The position numbers and the translations under genes were made by a program. From Raffaelea ambrosiae (taxonomy: Eukaryota > Ascomycota > Sordariomycetes > Ophiostomatales > Ophiostomataceae), in assembly GCA_002778195.1 (NCBI GenBank), contig PCDI01000020.1:335243-399242 (forward strand): a stretch of DNA of 64,000 nucleotides, written 5' to 3'. Of this stretch, positions 10,739-24,493 are shown piece by piece. The notes under the pieces were generated by a model. That model had not been told where the DNA came from. It did not search any database and saw only the letters and a list, made by a program, of their open reading frames with translations. Each line of letters opens with the position of its first letter. The stretch's first letter is position 1.

Positions 10739-11454
10739 GATGGGTCTAGAAGAGATCTGGGGGGGCGGTCTGGCGGAGGACAGTTTAGAAAATGGCTCAC
10801 GGGTGAACATGACATGACCACTCCTAGAATATTCGAGGAACCTAATTGGGGCCCATTGCAGACCAGCGTGTCTAGATTATAGGTAGTAGATGGCATTAGA
10901 TGCTAAACGGCATACACCGGGACGTGTCGTGCAATGATCGGCACGATGTGCATTGTGTTAGACGAAAGAGCACCAAGCATAAACTAAGACGTATTTTTAT
11001 TCTATTTTCTTATATATATCCATTAATATACACAGACTTGTTTTAGGCCTGGATTATAGGTGAATGTTTTTTTGTGTAAAGGTGCCCTTCGTAGAGCACG
11101 AAACAAGAATAATAAACATAACTACATCCTAGGCTCTCCTGTCACTGTTGCCATAAAACCCTTTTTTTGAGTTTATTAGGAAAAGGTAATAGTCAATAAG
11201 ATTAATAATAAAAAATCCCCTTTCTGCAAAGAGTCTTCACTTGCAGTGTATGCGAATGAGAATAGAGGGGAAAAAAGAAGCAATATCGGAGAAACGATAA
11301 TAGACAAACTGCCGAAAAGTAATCAAAATAAGAATTAAGAAAACACCAGGCCGTTTGTCTGCTCGTCCTTGTCCATAGTAGCTAAAGTAGCCAGAGCCGC
11401 CCCTTTTCGAATTTGTCGAGTTGTTGAACAAGGATTGACGACGACACAAGCTCC
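10739..11454. other. Convergent AT-rich 3' intergenic region
   Basis: AT-rich sequence (especially 10980-11340) between two convergent genes, with many A/T runs that would suit polyadenylation. No coding signal. Confidence 0.6.
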
Positions 11455-12074
11455 TTATAACACGAAAGCACCAATGGCGCCGGCCAATCCGAGTATGGCC
11501 ATGGCCGGGGCGACATTGCGGACAATCTCGCCGCCGGACGTGATGACAGTAGACGGCGTCGAGGCAGGAGTGGCAGCCGGCGTGGTGGCAGCCGGAATGG
11601 ACGAACCAGCCGGGATGGACGAACCGGTAGCAGTGGTGGCGAACGAGCCGCTAGCAGCAGCAGACGAGGTGGTAGACGAACCTCCACCAGCAGCAGGCGA
11701 CGAGGCGGCCGTGGAGGTGACACTGGAGCCGGACCCGCCAGTGGTGCCGAGAACCTGGCAGATCTCACCAGTGACCTTGACGACAGCTGGACATTGGTCA
11801 GTACGGGAAATTTGGGCGGAAATGCGAGGGCCGACTTACTGTTGATCTGCGCACCAGTGCAGGACTTGAGCAGGCACCCAGCCACAGCAGAAGTGATCTG
11901 CTTCATCTTACCGCACTGGCAGGAGAAGTCGAGGGCACCACAGCCGACGCTGCCAGCGGCGCTGGTCAGGCAGCTGATGGAGCAGCTGGGCAGCTGGGAG
12001 ACATAGCTGTTAACGTCTGCTGCGGCGGTGACGCCCACGAAGAGGGCGAGCAGGGAAGAGGCCTTGAACTGCAT
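11455..12074 (-). CDS. CFEM-domain cell-surface protein, probably GPI-anchored
   Basis: Two exons on the minus strand, 12074-11840 and 11786-11455, around a 53-nt intron (GTAAGT..TCCAG), give 188 residues. A signal peptide (residues 1-18, ending TAAA) is followed by a CFEM domain with the eight expected cysteines in PSCSISC, GCG, FSCQC, GCLLKSC and GEIC. A Ser/Thr/Ala/Gly-rich stalk (about 93-165) and a hydrophobic C-terminal tail follow, the usual layout for GPI attachment. CFEM proteins sit in the cell wall or plasma membrane; some bind haem or contribute to host interaction. Without the intron the reading frame degenerates into an Arg/Pro/Leu-rich shadow, which supports the splice. Function beyond the domain is unknown. 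Confidence 0.9.
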
Positions 12075-12312
12075 TTCGTCGACGGGGGGGTTGATAGAAC
12101 GAGCGTATGTGGGTGGGTGTAGTGACAGTGGTTATGTAAGTCAAGAGTATTGACTGGAGTGTTGTATGTACTAGGTACGAGCGGTTCGTAGATTGGGTAT
12201 CGAAAATCCAGGAACAAAAACGAAGGAAAATACGCAATGCAAAATTGTGTGAAGAGGCTGGGAGGTGGTCGGGGGAAAAGAATTGATGGACAAGGCAGGC
12301 GAGGCGACGAGG

Positions 12313-12321
12313 ATAAATATA
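12313..12321 (-). promoter_or_regulatory. Possible TATA element of the CFEM gene
   Basis: TATATTTAT on the minus strand about 240 nt upstream of the CFEM start codon. Position and sequence fit a TATA box, but no transcription start is known. Confidence 0.35.
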
Positions 12322-12916
12322 CCAGGAGACCTCGCCTCGACCACTCATATCAGAAGAAAATGATCGGCAGCGTCTGTTAGCAAGCTCTGCTCCTGCTAGA
12401 GGAATCCAACACGCGCAGGGAATGGGAAGAAAATAAAATAAAAATCTATCGTCACCACTGCGCCGGTCCTCCTATGATTTCACACACCCCGCCCCCTCCT
12501 TGTGTGGTAGCGAGTACACAGTCCCTTCTTCTCTCCCAAGCACCTGTCCGTCTGCCTTGTCCACTTGCTAGCCTGCTTCGAGGGAGGGGGGGTGGCAGCT
12601 TGCGAGAGAGACTGTGTGTGTGGACGGTGTATCTTACCTGTGGGGAGGAGGGATCAGAAGGTACACCGTCCGTGGAGAAGCACCCAGGACATAACAAATC
12701 TTTCACATGCGGTTGGACAAAGGTGGGCAGTGCCCGCCACGATAAACGAATTCATTTCCACGGGCCATTGGCTTGTGGGCAGAAAGCTATATACTATGTA
12801 GTGGGCTGCTCCCGGAAAGTCCGAGTACTCGCAGTGCGCATGTACATACAAAGTATTAATACCACACACAAAAACAGGCACACCCCGGCCCTGGTCTAGG
12901 TCCAGGTAGCATCCGC

Positions 12917-12935
12917 GGGGGGGGGAGGGGGGGGG
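12917..12935 (+). repeat. G-run (9G-A-9G)
   Basis: Two nine-base guanine runs separated by one adenine in intergenic DNA, a potential G-quadruplex-forming tract. Confidence 0.85.
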
Positions 12936-15900
12936 ACCACTGCTGCTGGCAGTGAACAATGCAAGCCGAGAATACACATGAAGAGAGACTTGAGAGAATC
13001 TCAGCTTGTCCGTTCGAGATGTAGCCTGGCAACTGATATTAAGCTTGATCGTCGTGCCCGGAAAAAAAAAAAAAAAAGACCAGGCACCGTAGAAGGGAAA
13101 AGAAATTTAGTGAACGAAACTTCTCCGCACGCATGTGCTCCATTCTACCTTGCCTACTGCTATGCTTGTAAGATTACTACGGTGTAGTTACCAAGCACAA
13201 CTTTTCCGCACATGGTCCGGATTGTGGCGGTCTGGCTCATCGGCATACAAGCGCATACAAAGTAGTTGTTGTTATTAGTCAGATGCAGGGCGGGTTTCAT
13301 TCCAGAGCTCTCAAAGCATCTATTGCCGCAATGATGAGCTCATTCTCTGTGTTCGCCTCCCCTATTGTCAGTAAAAAAAAAATCAGTTGTCTCTAATTTT
13401 TCTTTTTCCTTCGCGGCTTCGCCCTTGCAGCAAGGTGCACCCCGGTTATGGCCAGTCCACCTGCCCAAGTCGGAAATGAAAGGATCTCTAGCCCGGACTG
13501 CTATGCCGCAGTCCACAGGTCTCGACCATGGGAAAGAGCAGCAGCAAGAGCCCGCGGTCGCAGCAGGAGCAGGTATGAGTAGAAAAACAGCTGAAGGAAG
13601 GAATCGCGCACACACATATTGCCATCCTGCTATGCACTCGTAGTTACGGCGTAACCCCCCTCCCGAGATGGGATCAAATGAAGGGCACATGCTTTGCTGC
13701 TCGGCATCTTTTTTCGTCTGTTCTTTCTTGGGACTAATGACACCACACCGAAATAAGACAGCAGTCGACAAGAATGCGCCTTTTCTTCCCCTCCTCCTCA
13801 TCCCCACAAGCCCCAGATCGAGGATTGGTTCCATAGCCTTCCGACGCCGCTATCCAGGGCAGTCTTAGTTGCGGGGGAAGTGTGGAAATGCTCGCAAACA
13901 AGAACCCGCTACAAGGCGTAAGACACCACCGGACACAAATCGGGTCTAGTGTGCAGCCAAGTGCGCAAGCTTTTAGCGTTTACTGTCTAGGGTGGGTGGT
14001 TGCATACTCGTAGCGCCAAGACCATCGACGAGCGCCAATGGCACCAACGAACCAAAAGAAGCAGTCGTGGGTGAACATGCGTCCTGCAAATCCATTGCAG
14101 TTGGAGCAGGCGGATGCCAGGTCTGTCCCGGCCTGTTCTGGTGTGCAGGAAGAGTGAGGGCGGGGGAGGCCAGCTCCGACCTGACTGGGCGACCTGACTG
14201 GGTGACCCGACCTCTGTAGGCTCCTTGATGGAGGATCCTAACAGGAATAACGGTCAAGAAAAGAACAAGAAACAGACAAGAACAGCCATAAAAGCAGCCC
14301 AGTGCTCGCTTTCGGCTTGCCACCAACGTCGGGCACGCCTGTGGCTTACCACATTCCTGTTCATTGTTGCTTTTCACATCTGATTGCCGTTTCCTCGTGT
14401 TTTGTTTGTTCCGTTTGTTTCGCTCTTTTGTTTTTTTGCTTCCTTATTTGCTCCCTAGGTATCGTCGTTTCTCTCGCTCCGGTAAGTGCCCTTCCCCAGA
14501 TTATGCTTCATTTTCAATTACCGCGTCAGCTTCACCCCCCCCCCCTTTTCTTTTCTACTCTTTCGTGCAGTCTGCAGTAGTGGCCCTCCACGGAATGAGC
14601 ATCATGAGCGGTCCGGGAACGGTACCTTGGGTGCCTTGCATGTTGCTGCTTTTGGTTGCCAGAAGAGGCGCATATTTTTTTTTTTCGAAGGAAAAAGGGG
14701 TGGCAAACAAGAGACAGGCACACACACTCACCAACACGAACGCTCAAATACACACTGTCCCCCCTCTGCTGCAAATTGCATGTGCTGCAGTTTAGCGCGC
14801 TCGCCAATAAGCATGCTGAGCACAGGAGAGAGAGAAAAACAATAGGGGCAATGCCGTAAGAGACAGAGAAAGTCGTCAAAAAACAGTTTTGTCCGCTAGA
14901 AGCCTTCTGTCTCCTTGCCGACAAAATGTCAAGATGCTGACTAACACACATCCCCATTCTTCGAGATATTTTGGCCTTGGTCCCCCCCTCACAGTGCCGT
15001 AATCCAATCTGCCTCGATCCGTATCCCTCGCCAATACAACTCAGATGTAGTATTTAGTTACCCCGGATGCATTACAGCCACGCCAAGGCACAAACCACAA
15101 TGAGATCGATGCTTTCAGAGCAGAGGTGGGGTTCTTTCAATATCGTGTGTCACGTGCACTGTTTACTCTGCCATGGCGATGTAGCTTCTTGCACGTATAC
15201 GAGTATTCTTCCGACAAATTGAGAGCCGTGCTTTTGTCGAGGGCTACTATGTGTCTCTTACTAAAAATGAGAATTTTGGAAATCGAACTTTGCCATTATC
15301 AACTCCAACCCAGATGTTGTAGCCTTCTTATCTGGACTAACGCTTCTGATATCTCCTCGAGTATAACTTTTCTACCATGTGCATTCCTTCTCCCGACCAT
15401 CTATTCAGCGGACAAAACGTGAATACTCCGACTTCCAATTCGCAAGATCAGTGGGCCAGTAATTGATGTCTTGGTTGTGCCGATGAAAGCCCCACGTACA
15501 TCAAAACTTCTGCAGTGCAGAGCCCGGCGGCCTGAGCACAATCAACTTCAGCAATCGCCGGAGCGGCTGTGAGAACGCCCGAAAAGCACAGCTAAGCGTC
15601 GCTTTCATCCAGTAGTGCCACAGGCATCGTACGACCTTACGGGTTACAGGCGGAGATCCAAAGAGTCAATATCAAGAACAGCGGGGCTGTCTTTGAAACA
15701 ATGATAGCTACTCAGCTGTCGTATAAGATAGAGCCATTCAAAGCAGCCCGCCAACGTTGCCCGGGCCAAGAGCAGCATTGCCGCAAAACCACCTCCGTAC
15801 TAAGCAAAGTCCATCACCGACAGCTCCAAACTGATCCCAGATAGACAACATCTGCAACGTTCACTGCAGATAAGAGATAACTACACCACCACTCTCGGCA

Positions 15901-15997
15901 TCGTAAGTGGGGGAGATTAAAAATAGGACAAGCAATCGTCCTCGGTAGAGCGACCGAGATGGTATTGGGGGTGGGACTCAGCCTTTTCGGGTTGTCC

Positions 15998-16004
15998 TAT
16001 ATAA
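15998..16004 (+). promoter_or_regulatory. TATA box of the P450 gene
   Basis: TATATAA 118 nt before the P450 start codon, in a good position for a fungal TATA element with a short leader. Confidence 0.5.
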
Positions 16005-16121
16005 CTGGATCCAGTTCCAGTACCTGGAGACCGTTTCTGGCCAAAGCTCTGGTATATGGGTAGTGTATGCAGTCGCACATTTTTTGTCCTATCCTCCGAC
16101 CTGTTCAATACGTGTACCACC

Positions 16122-17745
16122 ATGGAACCGATCCTCTATTTGATCTTGGCAGTGGTCCTGGTCCCCGCATGGGCTTTCACCTACTGGATCCTGCCCTACT
16201 TCACTACCTACCGTCACCTGAAGCCTATCCCAGGTCCTTTCATTGCCAAGTTCAGCAACATCTGGATTGCCCTCAGTGCTCGCAACGGCCAGAAGTTCGC
16301 CTGGGTGGACGGTGCCCACCGCAAATACGGCAAGGTCGTCCGTGTTGGTTTCAACCATGTCTCCGTGGCGACCCCTGGGGGTCTGCGTACCATCTATGCG
16401 CACGGAAATGGCTTCCTAAAGGAGTAGGGTTTGATTCGCAGTTGTGCCCCCCCTTGGTCAATAAGAAATAGGCGATGTTAATCCCCCAATACGCAGTTAC
16501 TTCTACAATGCGTTCGTCTCCGGCGTCCCTGGCGTCTTCAACGTTCGCAACCGCGCCGAGCACGCACGCAAGCGCAAGATCGTCGCCCACGCTTTCTCCC
16601 CTGGGGCCATCCAGGACTTTGAGCCGCACATGGCCTCCAACCTGGAGAACTGGGTTGGCCGTCTGGACAAGATGGCGTCCAACACGGGCGCCGATGGCTA
16701 TACCCGTATGAACATGATGCCCTGGTGCACCTACCTGGCCTTCGACATCATTGGTGACCTGGCTTTTGGTGCCCCCTTTGGTATGGTCACTCGTGGCGCC
16801 GATGAGTGCGAATCCATCATGCCCGGCAAGCCCATGTGCTACGTGCCGGGTGCCGAGACGCTCAACCGCCGCGGTGAGGTCTCCTCCACGCTTGGCCTTC
16901 TGCCCCAGATCCGTCCTTATGCCAAGTACCTGCCGGATCCCTTCTTCTCCAGGGGCCTGCAGTCAGTCAAGAACCTACACGGCATTGCCGTCGCCGCTGT
17001 GGACAAGCGCCTGGCTGCGAAGGAGAAGGGAATTATGTCCGAAGGCTACGGCCGCCATGACATCCTGGAGATGCTGTGCCGCGCCAAGGACACCGACGGC
17101 AATCTGATCGGCCGTGATGAGCTCATTTCCGAGGCCCTGACCCAGCTCATCGCCGGCTCTGACACCGTCTCGAACACATCTTGCGCCGTCATTTATTGGA
17201 TTCTGCACGGTGAGCGTGCCAAGCCCGGCACCATCATCCCGCGCCTGCAGGCGGAGTTGGATGAGGCTATCCCGCGCGACCAGACTATTGCCAAGTACAG
17301 CGAAGTTAAGAACCTCAAGTTTCTGCGGCAGTGCATCGACGAGGGTATGCGGATGCACTCGACGTCTGCGCTGGGTCTGCCGCGCATTGTGACGGCGCCC
17401 GAGGGTGTGCGCTGTGAGGGCATTCTCTTCCCCGAGGGCACAGTCATGTCAACGCCGAGCTATACGATCCACCACGATGCTGATATCTGGGGTCCCGACG
17501 TTGAGGAATTCAAGCCTGACCGGTGGCTGACGGCGACGCCGTACCAGAAAATGGGCTTCAACCCATTCTCATTTGGCCCACGTGCCTGTGTCGGCCAGAA
17601 CGTGGCCCACATGGAGCTGGCCCTGATTGTGGGCACAGCATTCCACCGCTACAACTTTAAACTGTACCAGACCAAGATGGAGTCGCACGAGGGCTTCTCC
17701 AAAAAGCCGGTTGACTGTTGGGTGGGAATCCAGAGTCGTCGGTGA
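16122..17745 (+). CDS. Cytochrome P450, CYP53-like (benzoate 4-hydroxylase)
   Basis: Two exons, 16122-16423 and 16497-17745, around a 73-nt intron (GTAGGG..CGCAG), give 516 residues. An apparent TAG stop at 16424 is part of this intron. An N-terminal membrane anchor (about 1-25) precedes the proline-rich hinge PIPGPF. The I-helix motif is IAGSDTVS, the ExxR is EGMR, and the haem loop is FSFGPRACVG with the Cys ligand. The block FVSGVPGVFNVRNRAEHARK and overall spacing resemble CYP53, whose members para-hydroxylate benzoate in the ER and detoxify plant-derived benzoates ahead of the beta-ketoadipate pathway. Substrate is inferred from family resemblance. No partner gene of that pathway is adjacent. 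Confidence 0.85.
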
Positions 17746-19077
17746 AACAAAATAGACTCACAAGCAGACGAGGCATCCTGTTTACGGGCGTTCCATTATG
17801 TCCACAACCACAAAGGCAATGAACGTTACTCGGTCAGATCTATTTCTCATCCCCACCCCCACTCGCCTTTATGTCTCGGCAACAGCCAAGGAAGACCAAG
17901 AGAGAGATGACAAGGCGGGGCCCATGATTGGGCGATCTAATCGCTGCCAGTCCATGTAAATCGCTTGCCCCCAGCCACCCACCCCTTTTCTCCCAAGGTT
18001 GCCTTCAAAGAGCACGTTCCCGAACGGGACATCCTGCATTGTCAGTAGTATTAGGAGTAAGATAGCTTGTGCAGAATTGTGATCCATAGCATACTGTGAC
18101 TCGGGGTCTGAAAAAAAGGGATGATCGTATTAGTTTGGTATGTTCATTCCTCTGTGAAGGCACTCTTATTGCCCCCATTTTCTTTCCTGTGCAAGAGATC
18201 GTCGTGCATCTATGCTGGTCTGCTCACCATAACTGTGTCAAATTGTGACAAATTGTGTCATCACGTCAAAGCGGAATTAGCCGTTCCTTGCCTGCCGGGC
18301 GTCGACGTTCTCCCACTTTTGGCCTGATAGTGTTATCGGTACGCTGCCGGATATCTAACAGTCCCCGTTTCCCCAACAGGAAGGACGGCGGCCTTATCTG
18401 ATGCGGGCAACCAGAGGGCATTTGTTATCGACATAAAGACGTTACTTTCACTTATGTAAATGTATAACATAGACATCGCGAAAAAGTTAAAGTATGAGGA
18501 CGTTTTGCGACTAATAGCCATCTCAATGCCACTAGGCTCCGGGTCCAGAAACTGACGAGGAATAGATTGGGATGCATAAAGTTCCTACTCGTAGTCGATT
18601 AAGGAATGTGCACTCGAGTGAGTTAAACGAAGAGCGTAGTTCTTTGTAGAACAACGCAAGACTTTAACGGCGAGTATTTCTGTTTGTAATTTGTGCATGT
18701 CTTCAAAGCAGTTTCCAACTGTCACTTCTTTAATAGCAGGCACTTCCTTTTTCAAAAGTAGCAGATTTTTCGTCATAACTACAGTTGTAAACAGCAACTA
18801 AAACCTACATAGCCACCCAACCACCCAACCAAGAAAACAAAATGAACTATTGGTGTCATATAACCAACCCTAAATTCAGCAGCGTCTTTCAAGACAAATC
18901 TCCGTGCATCCTCGTAATAAGACTGGTGATAAGTAAGAGGCCACGTGAGGCAGTCTGGCTTATCTTATCAGTGTAAGAGCTGAGCCCCACTGTAAATGCT
19001 TTTCAAAGGGGAGGGGGGGTTGACAAGACAAGAGTTTGGCCATACTTTGCAAGATCTCCCAGTATCAGTCACCAACA
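17746..19077. other. Intergenic, P450 to phosphatase
   Basis: No gene recognised. It contains short AT-rich stretches and one TACTCGTA word (18586-18593). Open frames are below 75 codons and lack motifs. Confidence 0.55.
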
Positions 19078-19751
19078 ATGCCAGAGAAAATCTCCGTTCT
19101 CTTCTGTTGCATGGGTAACATCTGCCGGTCGACCATGGCCGAGGGTGTGTTCCAGTCCATGACCAAGAAGGCGCCGTACGCCGGAAAGGTCTCGAAGGTC
19201 GATTCGTGCGGAACGAGTGAGTGAATAATAATGGACATGGGAGCAAGAAACCAGAAGAAAAAGAGATGCGCACGACCTAACCACAAAATATCAACAGTCG
19301 GCTTTCACACAGGCGATGATCCAGATGACCGCACAATGGCAACCCTCGAAGCCCACGGCATCACAGACTACGAACACCGGGCACGCAAAGTGAGGAAGAC
19401 CAGAGGGAGAGTAGAAGCAAAGATGAATATTGTACTGGGCACAACCATTGTAACCACCAGTGCTAACGTGATTGATGCATACAGATTTCTGCCTCGGATT
19501 TCGACCGGTTCGACTACATCTTTGCCATGGACCGCCAGAACCTCAACGACCTGCAGCAGATCCAGCGCAGGAAGCCAGGCACCAAGGCCAAGGTGATGCT
19601 CTTTGGGGAGTACTCTGGCACAGGAAAGACTGAGATCATCCACGACCCATACTACGGTGGACGAGACGGCTTTGCGACAGCCTACGAGCAGGCTACACGT
19701 TTCAGCAAAAACTTTCTGAAAGAGGTGTTTCCAGATGCGGGCGCATCGTGA
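19078..19751 (+). CDS. Low-molecular-weight protein tyrosine phosphatase
   Basis: Three exons, 19078-19216, 19298-19389 and 19485-19751, give 165 residues, the normal size for this family. The phosphate-binding loop CMGNICRS near the N-terminus has the nucleophilic Cys (residue 11) and Arg (17) of C-x5-R, and the general-acid Asp is in DPYYGG near the C-terminus. Intron 2 carries a textbook TGCTAAC branch site at 19461-19467. The joined sequence reads through DSCGT into GFHTGDDPDDRT, the conserved order in this family. It removes phosphate from phosphotyrosine in the cytosol (Ltp1/Stp1-type in yeasts). Neither neighbour suggests a particular substrate. Confidence 0.92.
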
Positions 19752-21738
19752 AACAGAGGAACGAGGATATTGAAGAAAGAATCAAGTCTTGGGAAACAGA
19801 AGACCGGCAAATGGGCAAAACCAAGATCAGGGCAAGACATAGGTCAGGGAGAGGGACCCGGAAACCTGGAACTTCCGCGAGCATGAAGCGCCGGCGCTAT
19901 CTGGTTGGACAAATATGGGAAAGCCACGCTTGTTGTGGCTCAGTCGGATTAGATCTTGAAGATGCACAGCGAGATGTTGGGAACATGGCATTTTGGGCAT
20001 GCATGGGCTGTAAAGCAAAGTGTAAGCGAGCGTTCGGCAGCGCCTCATTATTGGTTTCTTATTGCATCCCGGGCGCCGATCCACGCCCGCTAGAGTCTGT
20101 TGTCGCCATGTTCTAGCAGCAACGGGATAGGAATAGACCCACCAGCATCGACGGCATTGGCGATGTTGGCGAAACGTTCAATGTCTTCGTCCTTTTTCGT
20201 TCATGTCCAAATGCAATGTCCAAATGCACGTATTACGAGTTCTGCCACGCTGCTGCTCACGATTTGCAGGTCATTTGGAAGCGGGCCTCGCATATCAGAT
20301 GCAACTTGGTCTTAAAAAGACGGACAGAGCAAGTTGTCGCCACGTTCGGGCAAGTTTGGTCAAGTTTGGGCGTGGTAGCAATGCAGCCCAGGCCAACTTC
20401 ACGCAACCTGCATCGGCAAGGGGTAAATAAGGACCGGTTGCTCGGGACCATGGATGCCCCCCGCAGATTGTACGAGTGCTCGCAGACTTTGTCCTACTAT
20501 CTAACAGCTAAGGCGATCTTGCTGCAGCATGCAGTTTTGCAAATTAGTTACATAGCACATAGTACAGGTTTTTGTGTCCTTCTTGCTGTTCGCAGAGTAC
20601 TTCTGCTGTAGTATGGGATTCCCGACAACTTGTCGACTGGGCAGGCCATCCTGGGCATCATGTCCAGGTTCGTGGCGCCCGGGATGCAGGGGATATGGAG
20701 GATCTGTGGATGGATCCCATTTGTATGGCGCGCGGCTACAGACCGCCTTAGTGGTGTTTCTGGATCCTCATAGGGCGATTGCGGCTGATCACCCTCGGTG
20801 GCACTGGTGTGCTGTGACTGGTGTGGATGGGGTCCAGTCCAGTTCCCCACTGTCTCATGCCCAGGTTCTCTTTGGCGCCCGGAAAAGACACTGCCAGGGG
20901 CCGCCACCAAGGCAGGGAGTGTAAGATTTGTAGTTCAAGTACATTGTAACTGCAACAACGGAGCAAAAGGTGAAGTGAGTAGCGCTTATCCGGTACCTGG
21001 CTGCCCAATTCAGCTCCTGGCGCAGCGGGTTTCTGCATTTTTACACATTCCGGGCGCGTGTCGTTGACGTTAGCAGTTGGCGGTGATGTCTTTACCAGGG
21101 TCCTCATTGCTCCAATGGCTCGAGAGTGTCATTTTGTATTATGCGACCGTTCAACGATTTGTCATATGGTGAAGACTGGAGAGAATAAGGACGAGGGATC
21201 AGTCTGGAAAGAGCGCTGCCAGAGCATAAATACGCCGGCGTGCCACATCGCTCTTTTCCTGGTCGGTCTGGCTGTCAGCGCGTGAGATTTAGCCACTTGC
21301 CGACCATTGCCGTCTTTCGTCAACGGTCGCTCCTCCCCTTTCTTGAGCATCTCCCTTTGTCTTCCATTTCGTTTCTCTCTTCTTTTTTTACCCCTTGCTT
21401 ATCCCCATTTCATTTTTATTCTTGCATTGGGCGCATATTCTTCTTCTGCTTCTCACGATACCCAATTTCCTTATTTTCGGTACGTACTGTCCCTCTGTCT
21501 GACAACTCGTTACACCCAAGCTTATGGTAAGATATCACTTCGGACCACAGCCCCGCCGTAATCACAGCCCCTCGGCCATCCGCCATTCTTATTTGGACAC
21601 GCCTAACCCCGCCAATTCAGCCACGGCATCTGCTCTCCTGCTCTCTCTTTGCCCTCTCTGCCTGTCGCCGTTTCTCGCTCTATCAGCCTCCTATCAACCA
21701 CATTTTATCGCCTTGTAATTGCAAGCATTACCGCAATC
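19752..21738. other. 2-kb intergenic region and long Slt2 leader
   Basis: No gene recognised. The last 450 nt (about 21290-21738) are CT-rich and likely the promoter and 5' leader of the MAP kinase gene. A TATA-like ATAAATA lies at about 21226. Confidence 0.5.
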
Positions 21739-23396
<1,658 letters not shown>

Positions 23397-24142
23397 ATGG
23401 CAAAGCAGGGAGGCGTTCATAGCGAAAGAGAGAGGACGAGGACACATCTGAGACACTACACACACGCAGACGCATGCACGCATTCACTCGCTTTGGGAAG
23501 ATTTGGGCAAATAAAAGGCGCAGGCGTGACAGAAGTGGCAAGAAGGAAACAGAAAACGACGGCGTCTCTTTCTTCGTAATCGCCGGCTGGCTAGCTGGCT
23601 GGCTAGTCGGCCGAGTTGGTTTACTCAGTGTCTTCTGACTTGTCTTGTCTTGTCTTCTTGTCTTGTCTGGGTTTCATTTTGTCATTTTCTACTACTACTT
23701 TTTGTCCAATTTTTTATATATATTTTTCGGTTCAGCTTTGGGTTCGATAATACTTATAGTTGTCTGCTTTTGTTCCATGTCAATTGCCAGTTTTTATTTC
23801 TTTATGTTGCTCGATCGAAGATATGATAATCAGCTGTTGCCACAGTGAAATAACTAACTTGTCAACTAGGATAGTCACAATGCTCGCCGAGTTAGTCATA
23901 ATAGCGCAGGGATTCGGAGCAGACACGTGATCCGGAGATTTTGCCGTCTTATCTCCAACACAACTTTTTCTCTCTAAAAGCCGGCAAGGCAACTCTTCTG
24001 ACCGACTTCTCTTTCTTTCCGTCAAACAAGCCATCACGGGCATCATCGCAACTTCGACGGCACCGAGACCAACACTTGGAACGGCCACTCCTACAAACAC
24101 ACAACAACAGAAACAACCCCTACGCATTTTTCCTCCTCCAGC
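23397..24142. other. Intergenic: Slt2 3' region and eS30 promoter
   Basis: Contains GGCT/AGCTGGCT tandem-like sequence (about 23585-23606) and a (TTGTC)n repeat (about 23639-23668), then AT-rich DNA. The final 200 nt are the leader of the ribosomal protein gene. No gene seen. Confidence 0.55.
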
Positions 24143-24493
24143 ATGGGCAAGGTTCACGGTTCTCTCGCCCGCGCGGGCAAGGTCAAGTCGCAGACTCCTA
24201 AGGTCGAGCCCCAGGAGTCGGCCAAGAAGCCCAAGGGTCGCGCCCACAAGCGGGAGCAGTACACGCGTCGCTTTGTCAACGTTACCGTGTCAGTCGGCGG
24301 CAAGCGGAAGGTAAGATGATGGGAGATGTCAGTGGGAGACGGAAAAAGGAGGATGATAGGGGAGATGGCGTAAAGGAAAGAGAAGGAAGAGAGGACGAGA
24401 CTTGGAAGGGCGCGCGTGGACGTTATCACAGCGTGTTTCTGGAGTAACCATTTGGCTAACCGCTCCTAGATGAACGCCAACCCGTCATCGTGA
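24143..24493 (+). CDS. RPS30: 40S ribosomal protein eS30
   Basis: Two exons, 24143-24310 and 24470-24493, give 63 residues beginning [20 protein letters not shown], the diagnostic eS30 start, and ending in a short conserved tail MNANPSS encoded by the 24-nt second exon. The intron (159 nt) has GTAAGA at its 5' end and GGCTAAC before the CTCCTAG acceptor. It is too short and too interrupted to stand out as an open frame. As in yeasts, there is no ubiquitin-like (FAU) N-terminal fusion. The protein is a basic small-subunit component near the A site and is expected to be highly expressed. Confidence 0.95.

Larger units (their letters stand above)
12075..16121. other. 4-kb gene-poor gap with simple repeats
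   Basis: No protein-coding gene recognised. It holds two 9-base G runs separated by one A (12917-12935), an A run near 13063-13077, a C run (14535-14545) and three TAC-NNN-GTA words (12792-12800, 12847-12855, 13256-13264). The left edge is the CFEM promoter and the right edge (about 15900-16121) the P450 promoter. Non-coding RNAs cannot be excluded. Confidence 0.5.

Noticed and set aside
12978..15422. Several 60-165 codon frames on both strands
   Set aside because: They overlap one another in several frames, run through homopolymer and CT tracts, and show no domain motif.
16424..16426. Apparent premature TAG in the P450
   Set aside because: It overlaps a GTAGGG splice donor; removal of the 73-nt intron restores the expected CYP53 order through the FVSGVPGVFN block.
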